A stretch of 64,000 bases of DNA from Paenibacillus sp. DCT19 (GTDB taxonomy: Bacteria; Bacillota; Bacilli; Paenibacillales; Paenibacillaceae), in contig NZ_CP029639.1 of assembly GCF_003268635.1 (NCBI RefSeq), positions 2,739,501 through 2,803,500 on the forward strand, written 5' to 3'. The stretch's first letter is position 1. Each line of letters begins with the position of its first letter. The notes beneath the pieces are model-generated. The model made no database searches and was not told where the DNA came from. It was given only the letters and a program-made list of their open reading frames with translations. Shown here in pieces: positions 55,411-64,000 of this stretch. The position numbers and the translations under genes are program-made.

Positions 55411-58400
55411 ATGAGCAGCAAAAGCATGCCCTGGATGGGCAAACTGAAGTATTTTGCCAAACGTGAAAAAAACGCGGAAGGCTGGAGTGAGATGTCCCCG
55501 GTAAACCGGGACTGGGAGGACGTGTATCGTCGCCGCTGGCAGCATGATAAAGTGGTGCGTTCCACACATGGTGTTAACTGCACGGGTTCATGCAGCTGGC
55601 AGATTTATGTGAAAGACGGCATCGTGACGTGGGAAACGCAGGCGACGGATTATCCCTCTACCGGGCCGGATATGCCTGATTTTGAACCACGTGGATGCCC
55701 GCGTGGAGCAAGCTTCTCATGGTATTTATATAGCCCTTTGCGTGTGAGGTACCCTTACGTGCGTGGTGCCCTGCTGGAAATGTGGCGTGACGCTCTAAAA
55801 ACTTATGGTGATCCCGTACAGGCATGGTCAAGTATTGCGAATGATCCGGTCAAAGTAAAAAGGTACAAATCGGTACGCGGTAAAGGCGGACTAGTTCGTG
55901 CATCATGGGGCGAAGTGACACAGATTATCTCTGCTTCCATGATTCATACGATCAAAGATTACGGTCCTGACCGTATCATTGGGTTCTCACCGATTCCAGC
56001 GATGTCCATGGTCAGTTATGCTGCTGGTTCGCGTTTCTTGTCTCTGGTTGGTTCACCATTGCTTAGTTTCTATGACTGGTACGCGGATCTGCCGCCGGCA
56101 TCCCCGCAAATCTGGGGAGATCAGACAGACGTGCCGGAGAGCAGTGACTGGTACAACTCTGGATACATTTTGGTGTGGGGTTCCAACCTGCCAATGACAC
56201 GTACACCGGATGCTCACTTCCTCGCTGAAGCGCGTTATAAGGGGACAAAAGTGGTATCCATCAGTCCGGATTATGCGGAATATGTGAAGTTTGCAGATAC
56301 ATGGATGTCCGTAAAACAAGGAACAGATGGTGCTCTTGCCATGGCTATGGGACACATCATTCTGAAAGAATTTTATCTGGATCATCCTACAGATTACTTC
56401 ATGTCCTATGCGAAACAGTATACTGACTTCCCGAATCTGTTGATTGTCGAAGAGAAGGATGGCGTAAACATAGCAGGCCGATTCTTGCTCGGGGAAGACC
56501 TAGGTATCCAAGGCAACAACATGGCATGGAAAACCCTTGTATATGATGAGAACTCCGGCACTTATGCTATTCCAAAAGGGAGTATGGGCTTCCGTTGGGG
56601 TGAAGAAGGTACGTGGAATCTCAAAATGGAACAGGTGGATACTGGCGAGCCGATCGATCCACGACTATCCATGCTTGGCGTGCATCATGATCTCGTAACC
56701 GTGCATCTGCCATACTTCGATGATGAAGGAAGTCATGTCATGGAGCGTCAAATCCCAGTGCGCCGCATCTGGGTTGAAGATCGCTGGATTACCGTTACGT
56801 CGGTATACGATCTCGTGCTGGCGAAGTATGGTGTTGATCGTGAAATGACACGTTCTGCAGACTCTACTGAGATCGTAGCAGGAGTCGTCGTGGAAGCTGA
56901 AGAGGATAAACCATTTACACCAGCTTGGCAGGAGAAAATTACTCGAGTTGACCGGGATACCGTCGTTCAGATCGCACGTGAGTTTGCACAAAATGCAGTT
57001 GATACGCAAGGTCGCTCCATGATTATTATGGGTGCCGGGATCAACCACTGGTACAACTCCGATGTCATCTATCGTGCCATTATCAACCTGCTTCTGATGA
57101 CAGGCTGTCAGGGGGTTAACGGTGGTGGCTGGGCTCACTATGTAGGTCAGGAGAAGCTGCGTCCGGCGGAAGGTTGGCAGACGATTGCTTTTGCACGTGA
57201 CTGGAGTGGACCTGCTCGTTTACAGAACGGAACATCGTTCTTCTATTTTGCAACTGATCAATGGAGATACGAGGAAACCCAAGTCGGAGAGCTTACTTCG
57301 GCACTTGAAGGTGATCCGCGCTTCCAGCACGTTGCTGACTATAATGTCATGGCTGCTCGCATGGGCTGGCTCCCATCTTATCCACAATTCAACCGTAACT
57401 CGATTGATTTGCATCAGGATGCACTGGATGCGGGGGCAACAACGAAGGAAGAAATCGGCGCATATGTGGCTTCCGAACTTCAAAATAAAAATCTGAAATT
57501 CTCGATTGAGCAGCCGGATGATCCAGCGAACTTCCCACGTGTGTTGTTTGTCTGGAGAGCAAACCTAATCTCAAGCTCAGGCAAAGGACATGAATACTTC
57601 CTCAAGCATTTGCTTGGTGCAACAAACGGATTGCTCAATGATGATGATCATGGACTACGTCCGGAGCATGTGGAGTGGGTGGATGAAGCTCCGGAAGGCA
57701 AGCTTGATCTTATGGTCAATATGGATTTCCGCATGGCAGGTACAGCGATGTATTCCGATATCGTATTACCAGCAGCAACATGGTATGAAAAAAGCGATTT
57801 GAGCAGTACGGATATGCACCCATTCGTGCATCCGTTCAACCCGGCGGTAGCTACGCAGTGGGAATCCCGTTCCGACTGGGATACGTTCAAGGAGATTGCA
57901 CGTGTGTTCTCCGAAATGGCTTCACAGCAGTTCGATGGTCCACAGAAGGAGATTCTGGCTACACCGCTGCTGCATGATTCACCAGATGAACTCGCTCAGC
58001 CGTATGGTGAGATTAAAGACTGGAGTGCAGGAGAATGTGAAGCCATTCCAGGCAAAACGATGCCGCATATTCAGGTGGTTGAACGTGACTATGCTGCGGT
58101 CTATAACAAAATGATCAGTCTCGGGCCGAACGTGAAGGATAAACCGATTGGTACGAAGGGTATGTCCTGGTCAGCGAGCGAAGAATACGAGAAGTTGAAG
58201 GGTGTTTTGGGTGTGAACCGCAAAGATGGCGTTGGACAAGGATGTCCAGATCTGAGTTCAGATCGTAACGTTGCTGAAGCCATTCTGACGCTGTCCACCA
58301 CAACGAACGGTAAGATGGCTGTACGTGCGTGGGAGTCTCTGGAGAAGAAAACAGCACTGCATCTGAAGGATTTGGCAGAAGAGCGGTCAGAAGAATGCTT

Positions 58401-59127
58401 CACCTTTGACGAGATTACTTCGAAACCCAAAACGGTCATCACATCACCTGCATTTAGCGGATCGGAAAAAGGCGGACGGCGGTATTCACCGTTCACGACC
58501 AACGTAGAACGACTGATTCCGTGGCGCACATTGACGGGCAGACAACAATTCTATATCGACCATGCGATGCTGCGTGAATTCGGTGAGACGCTGGCTACCT
58601 TCAAACCGATTTTAAAACACACACCATTCCATCCAAACAGTAAACGTCCGATTGAAGGCGGCAAGGAAATCGTGCTGAACTACATGACACCGCATAACAA
58701 ATGGTCCATCCACAGTATGTACTATGATGCGCAGCCGATGTTGACCTTGTTCCGGGGTGGTCCAACGATCTGGATGAACCATGAGGATGCTGAGGAAGCG
58801 GGTCTGGTGGATAACGACTGGATCGAATGTTTCAACCGCAACGGGGTCGTTGTGGCAAGAGCGGTAGTCACACACCGTATTCCTCGCGGAGTAGCCTTTA
58901 TGTATCACGCCCAGGATCGACACATTAACGTTCCGGGGACGAAAATTTCACAGACACGCGGTGGTACGCATAACAGTCCAACTCGTATTCATGTGAAGCC
59001 AACACATATGATCGGCGGTTATGCTCAGTTAAGTTATGGTTTCAACTATTATGGTCCGACAGGCAACCAGCGTGACCTGAACGTCATCATTAGAAAACTG
59101 CAGGAGGTGGATTGGCTTGAAGATTAA
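55411..59127 (+). CDS. narG: Respiratory nitrate reductase alpha subunit
   Basis: A 1,238-residue molybdopterin subunit that reduces nitrate to nitrite, facing the cytoplasm. The N-terminal [4Fe-4S] site is formed by HGVNCTGSCSWQ (His and Cys ligands) and the later PRGCPRGASFSWYLYSPLRV. Cofactor-binding segments include MGAGINHWYNSDVIYRAIIN and GCQGVNGGGWAHYVGQEKLR, and the C-terminal TRGGTHNSPTRIHVKPTHMI. Length and order agree with Bacillus and E. coli NarG. Start ATG 55411 follows GGGAGGACAACA, 87 bases behind moaA. It forms the soluble catalytic pair with NarH, anchored by NarI. Confidence 0.97.
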   Translation: MSSKSMPWMGKLKYFAKREKNAEGWSEMSPVNRDWEDVYRRRWQHDKVVRSTHGVNCTGSCSWQIYVKDGIVTWETQATDYPSTGPDMPDFEPRGCPRGASFSWYLYSPLRVRYPYVRGALLEMWRDALKTYGDPVQAWSSIANDPVKVKRYKSVRGKGGLVRASWGEVTQIISASMIHTIKDYGPDRIIGFSPIPAMSMVSYAAGSRFLSLVGSPLLSFYDWYADLPPASPQIWGDQTDVPESSDWYNSGYILVWGSNLPMTRTPDAHFLAEARYKGTKVVSISPDYAEYVKFADTWMSVKQGTDGALAMAMGHIILKEFYLDHPTDYFMSYAKQYTDFPNLLIVEEKDGVNIAGRFLLGEDLGIQGNNMAWKTLVYDENSGTYAIPKGSMGFRWGEEGTWNLKMEQVDTGEPIDPRLSMLGVHHDLVTVHLPYFDDEGSHVMERQIPVRRIWVEDRWITVTSVYDLVLAKYGVDREMTRSADSTEIVAGVVVEAEEDKPFTPAWQEKITRVDRDTVVQIAREFAQNAVDTQGRSMIIMGAGINHWYNSDVIYRAIINLLLMTGCQGVNGGGWAHYVGQEKLRPAEGWQTIAFARDWSGPARLQNGTSFFYFATDQWRYEETQVGELTSALEGDPRFQHVADYNVMAARMGWLPSYPQFNRNSIDLHQDALDAGATTKEEIGAYVASELQNKNLKFSIEQPDDPANFPRVLFVWRANLISSSGKGHEYFLKHLLGATNGLLNDDDHGLRPEHVEWVDEAPEGKLDLMVNMDFRMAGTAMYSDIVLPAATWYEKSDLSSTDMHPFVHPFNPAVATQWESRSDWDTFKEIARVFSEMASQQFDGPQKEILATPLLHDSPDELAQPYGEIKDWSAGECEAIPGKTMPHIQVVERDYAAVYNKMISLGPNVKDKPIGTKGMSWSASEEYEKLKGVLGVNRKDGVGQGCPDLSSDRNVAEAILTLSTTTNGKMAVRAWESLEKKTALHLKDLAEERSEECFTFDEITSKPKTVITSPAFSGSEKGGRRYSPFTTNVERLIPWRTLTGRQQFYIDHAMLREFGETLATFKPILKHTPFHPNSKRPIEGGKEIVLNYMTPHNKWSIHSMYYDAQPMLTLFRGGPTIWMNHEDAEEAGLVDNDWIECFNRNGVVVARAVVTHRIPRGVAFMYHAQDRHINVPGTKISQTRGGTHNSPTRIHVKPTHMIGGYAQLSYGFNYYGPTGNQRDLNVIIRKLQEVDWLED

Positions 59128-60589
59128 AGCACAAGTCAGTATGGTCATGAACCTGGACAAATGTATCGGCTGCCATACATGCAGCGTAACATGCAAAAAC
59201 ACCTGGACGAATCGTCCAGGTGCAGAGTACATGTATTTTAACAATGTCGAAACAAAACCAGGTGTCGGTTATCCAAAACAATGGGAGGATCAGGAGCGTT
59301 ATCGCGGTGGCTGGGAGATGAAAAATGGCAAGCTGGAGCTGAAATCCGGTACACGTGCAAGACGTTTGCTTAACATTTTCCACAACCCAGATCAGCCAAC
59401 GATCGACGACTACTATGAGCCTTGGACCTATGATTACGAAAAACTGACCAATAGTCCGGAGAAAAAACACCAGCCAGTCGCAAGACCAAAATCCCAAATT
59501 ACCGGAGAGTACATGAACCTCGAATGGGGTCCAAACTGGGAAGACGATCTTGCTGGTGCCCATATTACGGGGATGGAAGATCCGAACATGAAGGGTGTCG
59601 AGGAATCGATCAAAATGGATTTTGAACAGGTATTTATGATGTACCTACCACGGATCTGTGAACATTGCCTCAATCCATCCTGCGTGTCCTCCTGTCCATC
59701 AGGCGCAATGTACAAACGTGAAGAGGACGGGATCGTACTTGTAGACCAAAATGCTTGTCGTGCATGGAGATTCTGTGTGTCGAGCTGCCCATACAAAAAA
59801 GTTTATTTCAACTGGCAGACAAACAAAGCTGAAAAATGTACACTTTGCTTCCCACGGATTGAAGCGGGTCTACCAACGATCTGTTCTGAAACTTGCGTTG
59901 GACGTATCCGTTATATCGGCCTGATGCTCTATGATGCTGACCGCATTGAAGCAGCAGCTTCGGTGGAGAATGAAAAGGATCTGTATGAGTCACAAATGGA
60001 TGTTTTCCTTGATCCAAATGATCCTGAAGTGATCCGTGAAGCACGTGCAGCAGGCATTCCGGAGGATTGGATTATTGCAGCACAGCAGTCCCCAATCTAC
60101 AAAATGGTTATCGACTGGAAGATTGCACTTCCACTTCACCCTGAATATCGCACAATGCCGATGGTATGGTACATTCCGCCGTTGAGCCCGATTACTAATC
60201 GGGTAGAAGGTCAAGGAAGCTCGCTCGAAGCGAACGATATCTTCCCGGCGATTGATAACATGCGTATTCCGGTTGAATACCTAGCGAATCTGCTCACGGC
60301 AGGAGATACAGGGCGTATTCGTGAAGTATTGCGCAAAATGGCTGTGATGCGGATTCACATGCGTAACCAACAGACTGGCAAAACAAGCGAGTCAGACTTA
60401 CTGGATTTTGTCGGCATGAGTGCGCAGGAAGTTGAAGATATGTACCGTCTGCTCGCTATTGCAAAATACGATGACCGCTTTGTGATCCCGCCAGCTCACC
60501 GTGAAGAAGTCGCAGACCTCTTCAGTGAACAAGGTAGCTGCGGCCTTGACTTTGCAGGCGGCCCTGGTTCTTGCGGCGTATTCTCATAG
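59117..60589 (+). CDS. narH: Respiratory nitrate reductase beta subunit
   Basis: A 490-residue iron-sulfur subunit passing electrons from NarI hemes to NarG. Cluster ligands: CIGCHTCSVTC, CEHCLNPSCVSSCPSG, CRAWRFCVSSCPYKK, where Trp replaces one Cys as expected for the [3Fe-4S] cluster, and CTLCFPRIEAGLPTICSETC. The start is a TTG at 59117 with CAGGAGG upstream; it overlaps the end of narG by 11 bases, indicating coupled translation. Confidence 0.97.
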   Translation: MKIKAQVSMVMNLDKCIGCHTCSVTCKNTWTNRPGAEYMYFNNVETKPGVGYPKQWEDQERYRGGWEMKNGKLELKSGTRARRLLNIFHNPDQPTIDDYYEPWTYDYEKLTNSPEKKHQPVARPKSQITGEYMNLEWGPNWEDDLAGAHITGMEDPNMKGVEESIKMDFEQVFMMYLPRICEHCLNPSCVSSCPSGAMYKREEDGIVLVDQNACRAWRFCVSSCPYKKVYFNWQTNKAEKCTLCFPRIEAGLPTICSETCVGRIRYIGLMLYDADRIEAAASVENEKDLYESQMDVFLDPNDPEVIREARAAGIPEDWIIAAQQSPIYKMVIDWKIALPLHPEYRTMPMVWYIPPLSPITNRVEGQGSSLEANDIFPAIDNMRIPVEYLANLLTAGDTGRIREVLRKMAVMRIHMRNQQTGKTSESDLLDFVGMSAQEVEDMYRLLAIAKYDDRFVIPPAHREEVADLFSEQGSCGLDFAGGPGSCGVFS

Positions 60590-60606
60590 GAGAGGAGACA
60601 ACAACG

Positions 60607-61263
60607 ATGACGATCGATATTAATCCAGAACCTATCGTAAAGCAGGTGTATGACACGGATACAAGACGAATGGTCTGTAAACTGATCTCTTATTTGCTGC
60701 AATATCCGGATACCGAGTGGAGAGAAGGATTACAAGGAGTACAAGAAGCCGTTCTTTCGATCTCTGAAGAAGAAGTGAAGCAGATCGTGTTAACCTTTAT
60801 CAGAGATGCACAGGCTGTAGATGCCATTGGATGGCAGGATGCCTACGTACGTGCGTTTGACTTTGACAAAAAATCTAATCTCTATCTCACCTATGCGTTG
60901 CATGGTGATGAGCGGGATCGCGGGCCAGCACTGATTGATTTGAAGCGCAGATATGAAGCGGCTGGTTTCTATATGGAAGCCAGCGAGCTGCCGGATTATT
61001 TACCGATGGTGCTTGAATTCATTGCCGAGGCTCCGGAGAAAGATGCCATTGGAGTTCTGAGTACCTGCCATAAAGCACTGGTCACAATGACCGAAAGTAT
61101 TGCAGGACAAAACAGTCCATACGGGTCGCTCCTCACGCTGATGTTACAGGTGATGCCCGAGTCGTCTGTTTCGGACGTACCTGAACCAAGCAAAGAAGAA
61201 CAGAAACAACCGCTTGGCGGTCTGAACGAGATCGTTGAGCTGATGAGGAGGGGCAATCGGTGA
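60607..61263 (+). CDS. narJ: Nitrate reductase assembly chaperone NarJ
   Basis: A 218-residue TorD-like chaperone that holds NarG for molybdenum cofactor insertion. Family features: SYLLQYPDTEWREGL near the start, AYVRAFDFDKKSNLYLTYAL, then HGDERDRGPALIDLKRRYEA and LPDYLPMVLEFIA. ATG 60607 is preferred over the frame-opening ATG at 60571, since GGAGAGGAG lies nine bases upstream and the longer form would overlap narH. Its stop overlaps the narI start. Confidence 0.93.
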   Translation: MTIDINPEPIVKQVYDTDTRRMVCKLISYLLQYPDTEWREGLQGVQEAVLSISEEEVKQIVLTFIRDAQAVDAIGWQDAYVRAFDFDKKSNLYLTYALHGDERDRGPALIDLKRRYEAAGFYMEASELPDYLPMVLEFIAEAPEKDAIGVLSTCHKALVTMTESIAGQNSPYGSLLTLMLQVMPESSVSDVPEPSKEEQKQPLGGLNEIVELMRRGNR

Positions 61264-61985
61264 GTACACTGGAGTTAATGTTATGGGGTGCTCTCCCGTA
61301 TATGGTCATTGTGTTTTGTATCACGGCGACCATCTGGAGATATGTAACCAATCCGTTTAGCTGGACATCGAAATCAAGTGAGATGCTGGAGAAACGTATG
61401 CTGCGATGGGGAAGTTTACTCTTCCACATCGGTATTTTCGCCGTCATCTGCGGACATATTGCTGGACTGCTTGTGCCGATTGAATTCTATCATTGGATCG
61501 GTCTAAGTGACGAAGCGTATCATATGGGCGCTGTGTTTGGAGGATTACCGGCTGGTATTATTGCATTTGCCGGTTTGGTTATTTTGTTGGTGCGCCGGTA
61601 CACGGCTCGCAGAGTGCGGGCAACAAGCAGCGTCGGGGATTGGGTGGCATTGGCTATGTTGATCATTGTCATTGTGACCGGGATTCTGGCAACATCGGCT
61701 AATGCGGTAAACCATAGTGGATTCGATTATCGTACAACGATTAATCCATGGATTCGTGGTCTGCTCGTATTCCAGCCTGACCCGACTCTGATGCAGACGG
61801 TACCAATGAATTTCAAAGTACACATCCTGCTCACATTTGTTCTGTACAGCGTATTTCCATTTACACGTCTGGTTCACATGCTCAGTATGCCTCTGGGATA
61901 CCTGAAACGGAGTTATGTCCTGTATCGCAGAAGAGATGGAGCAGTGTATCCGAATCAGGAACAACAAAAGGAAAGGGCGATGTAA
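61260..61985 (+). CDS. narI: Respiratory nitrate reductase gamma subunit (cytochrome b)
   Basis: A 241-residue membrane subunit with five helices that oxidises menaquinol and binds two b-type hemes. Likely heme ligands are the histidines in LLFHIGIFAVICGHIAGLLV and in VHILLTFVLYSVFPFTRLVH. The GTG start at 61260 overlaps the narJ stop (GTGA). The C-terminal tail (YLKRSYVLYRRRDGAVYPNQ) is cytoplasmic and contacts NarH in known structures. Confidence 0.95.
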   Translation: MSTLELMLWGALPYMVIVFCITATIWRYVTNPFSWTSKSSEMLEKRMLRWGSLLFHIGIFAVICGHIAGLLVPIEFYHWIGLSDEAYHMGAVFGGLPAGIIAFAGLVILLVRRYTARRVRATSSVGDWVALAMLIIVIVTGILATSANAVNHSGFDYRTTINPWIRGLLVFQPDPTLMQTVPMNFKVHILLTFVLYSVFPFTRLVHMLSMPLGYLKRSYVLYRRRDGAVYPNQEQQKERAM

Positions 61986-63496
61986 ATGCAGCAAAAAGGT
62001 AAAATTCAACTGCCCTTGCAAACGGCAAGTCTTGTTCTTGGCTTTATGGTATGGGTGATTCTCTCGTCACTCATGCCTTTCATCAAAGAAGATATCGCAC
62101 TTTCATCTTCACAGCTGGCTTGGGCGACTGCCATTCCGGTATTAATCGGTTCGATTGCTCGTATTCCGATTGGGTACTGGACGAACCGCTACGGGCACGT
62201 AACATTTTCATGATCAGCTTTGTGTTATTGCTTGCTCCGGTATGGTGGGTTAGTCGTGCAACATCATTCAGTGATCTCGTTATTGGCGGATTTTTCCTCG
62301 GAATCGGTGGCGCTGTATTCTCTGTCGGTGTAACATCACTGCCGAAGTATTATCCCAAAGAACGTCATGGTTTTGTAAACGGGATATATGGAATTGGTAA
62401 CCTTGGAACGGCGTTATCTGCATTCGGAGCACCGTTGATTGCCGATCGTATGGGATGGTCTACAACGGTATTGCTATATAGTATTTTGTTACTCGGGATG
62501 GCTGCACTGAATTTTGTTCTCGGGGACAAGAAGGAAACACGTGTTAATGTTCCGCTGATGCAGCAGTTAAAGGCCGTATCGCGAAACAATAAACTGTGGC
62601 TGCTATGTTTGTTCTATTTTTTAACGTTTGGTTCATTCGTTGCATTTACAGTATATCTGCCCAACTTCTTGGTTACTAACTTCCAGATGGACAAAGTAGA
62701 TGCAGGTATTCGTACCGCAGGCTTCATTCTGGTTGCAACGATTATGCGACCTGTGGGTGGCTGGCTTGGTGACAAGTTTAATCCGTTCAAAATATTAATG
62801 TTTGTGTTCGGCGGATTAACTATTGCTGCGATCGTATTATCGTTTGCACCTTCATTCTACATTTATACAGTTGGGTGTCTGACTGTCGCGCTCTGCGCGG
62901 GTACAGGTAACGGTACAATTTTCAAATTAGTGCCAATGTATTTCGTCAAACAAGCAGGTATCGCTAACGGGATGATCTCGGCTATGGGTGGTTTGGGCGG
63001 TTTCTTCCCTCCATTAATGCTGACGCTGCTGTACAGTATGACAGGTCATTACGCGATTGGATTCATGGCGTTATCCCAGATTGCACTGGTAAGTCTCGTG
63101 CTCGTCATCTGGATGTTCTATCAAGAGAAACTTCAATTGTCTTCTAGCATTCTGGAGAATACCATTGAAGCGATCCTGGTGACAGATACGAACAGTGTTA
63201 TTCGTTCTGTGAACCCAGCCTTTACGGCGGTTACAGGTTACACAGCTGAAGAAGCGGTGGGACAGAAGCCAAGCATGCTGAAATCAGGCAAGCAGGATAA
63301 GAAGTTCTATGATCAGTTGTGGCAGGAACTGCGTGAAAAAGGATACTGGCAGGGCGAGATCTGGAACCGTAAGAAAAACGGTGAGGTTTATCAGGAATGG
63401 CTTAGTATTACAGCAATCCGTAATGAAGCTGGAGAAGTCAAATATTACGCGGGTATGTTCAGTGACATGAGTAAACCCGATCTAACGATTGCCTAA
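61986..63496 (+). pseudogene. narK: NarK-type nitrate/nitrite transporter with C-terminal PAS domain, one-base frame break
   Basis: The first 70 residues (LQTASLVLGFMVWVILSSLM, then LAWATAIPVLIGSIARIPIG and YWTNRYG) and the rest lie in two frames; one G added at GGG 62193-62195 restores YWTNRYGARNIFMISF. Restored length is about 503 residues. Residues to about 383 form a 12-helix MFS transporter of the nitrate/nitrite porter group, with GGVLSDK-like loop replaced by GGWLGDKFNPFKILM. After the last helix comes a complete PAS domain (ILENTIEAILVTDTNSVIRS, NPAFTAVTGYTAEEAVGQKP, SDMS at the end) and a stop. Transporters of this family usually end at the last helix, so the added sensor domain is unusual. 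Confidence 0.88.
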
Positions 63497-63546
63497 GCGA
63501 TTCATGTAAACAGAACAGTTATTGAAAAAGTGATCCAACATACAGC

Positions 63547-63590
63547 AAGAGACCTTAACTTGATTTACAGTAGTTAAGGTCTCTTTTTGC
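63547..63590 (+). terminator. Intrinsic terminator of the nar operon
   Basis: AAGAGACCTTAACT (63547-63560) pairs perfectly with AGTTAAGGTCTCTT (63572-63585) and a T run follows. Confidence 0.92.
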
Positions 63591-63679
63591 ACAAGCGATA
63601 GTTCAATACACAGAGGATGTGATTAACATTCCTGATGAATGTGGCTCAACGCTGAGCTGTCATTGTGAATAACAGAAAG

Positions 63680-63810
63680 AACAAGTTAGAAGCAGGGAGC
63701 AGGCTGTAAGAAACAAATTAGTAGCAAATAGCAAGCAGCAAGTAGTAAGAAACAAGAAGTAGCAAGCCACAAACAGCAAGAAGCAGCAAGATGCAGGAAG
63801 CAGTCTTGCT
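63680..63810. repeat. Purine-rich degenerate AGCAAG-type repeat
   Basis: About 130 bases made largely of AGCAAG, AAGCAG and AAGTAG words with few pyrimidines on the plus strand. The end nearest the Crp/Fnr gene contains CAGCAAG and CTTGCTG (63784-63811), which could form a terminator hairpin for that gene on the minus strand, followed by a pyrimidine-rich tail. No open frame. Confidence 0.6.
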
Positions 63811-63817
63811 GTTATGC

Positions 63818-64000
63818 TCAAGCGTCTCGCTGTTCTTTTAAAGCTTGCAGATTGTGAATGATGATGCGGCTGCGATCAACTTCAAGAAACTCATCTTTTG
63901 CAAGCTGGTTTAGCAGTCGATTGGCTGTCTCTCTTGTCGTTCCGATGGAATTGGCGAACTCCTGGTGTGTCATGGGCAGATTGATGATGATCTTATCCCC
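63818..64000 (-). CDS. Crp/Fnr-family regulator, C-terminal end only
   Basis: The last 60 codons of a gene entering from the right edge. They encode the helix-turn-helix and wing of a Crp/Fnr regulator: IIINLPMTHQEFANSIGTTR then ETANRLLNQLAKDEFLEVDR and a short tail ending REQRDA-like (KEQRDA). The recognition helix GTTRETANRLL is typical. The sensory part, including any iron-sulfur cysteines, lies outside, so Fnr identity is not proven. Its place beside the nar operon and the Fnr-type boxes at 54 kb make it the likely activator. Confidence 0.82.
   Translation of the reverse strand, partial: GDKIIINLPMTHQEFANSIGTTRETANRLLNQLAKDEFLEVDRSRIIIHNLQALKEQRDA

Noticed and set aside
56665..57138. 157-codon minus-strand open frame inside narG
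   Set aside because: Antisense shadow of a highly conserved gene; codon pattern follows from narG third positions.
62051..62213. Start of the narK frame at 62051
   Set aside because: These codons are out-of-frame readings of the first NarK helices; the true start is ATG 61986 followed by a one-base frame break.
63680..63810. Possible CRISPR array
   Set aside because: The repeated words are short and degenerate with no regular spacing or unique spacers, and no cas genes are near.

Overview
The window looks like a chromosomal segment of a Paenibacillus-type member of the Bacillota. This is inferred from gene content: strong AGGAGG-type ribosome binding sites with frequent TTG and GTG starts, a secreted S-layer-anchored galactanase, a Bacillus-style Mrp antiporter operon, AdhR/AdhA-like and TreA/TreP-like genes, and narGHJI under a Bacillus-type Fnr box. 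No rRNA, tRNA, CRISPR array, prophage or insertion sequence was seen.

Layout. Positions 1-11 kb hold carbohydrate metabolism: the 3' part of glycogen phosphorylase, an AraC-type regulator, a VanZ-like protein, a GH13 alpha-glucosidase, a UPF0173 metallo-hydrolase, and a trehalose operon (treA-treP) behind a TreR-like operator. Positions 11-29 kb are a mosaic of small units: hydrolases, an AbrB-family permease, two MFS transporters, an O-methyltransferase divergent from a LysR regulator, a small alarmone synthetase, a collagen-like protein, a Fur-boxed siderophore-binding lipoprotein, a flavin reductase, an MMPL transporter, an SGNH esterase and an APH-like kinase. Positions 29.7-35.6 kb (minus strand) are the multisubunit Na+/H+ antiporter mrpABCDEFG. 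Positions 35.9-43.7 kb contain a chimeric junction between a sensor gene and a siderophore-binding gene, a MerR regulator with an alcohol dehydrogenase, a two-component system and a YceI protein. Positions 43.9-48.3 kb encode a very large GH53 galactanase with SLH domains. Positions 48.5-51 kb hold an SPFH protein coupled to an NAD-kinase-fold protein, and a cupin.

Positions 51.2-64 kb form an anaerobic-respiration island. A minus-strand operon (DUF2249 protein, unknown protein, double-DUF2249 protein, oxidase-like membrane protein, DUF59 protein) diverges from moaA-narG-narH-narJ-narI-narK. The two Fnr-like sites lie in the shared intergenic region, and the C-terminal end of a Crp/Fnr-family gene closes the window. 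Together these suggest a nitrate-respiration regulon with an uncharacterised companion operon that may handle nitrosative or Fe-S stress. NarK carries an unusual C-terminal PAS domain.

Caution on quality. Nine reading-frame breaks (treA, a flavin reductase, mrpA, mrpB/C, mrpD, the galactanase twice, moaA and narK) can each be repaired by adding one base to a run of G or C. That shared signature argues for homopolymer under-calling rather than nine real pseudogenes. A small interspersed MITE-like repeat occurs three times (6.8, 28.5 and 40.4 kb).
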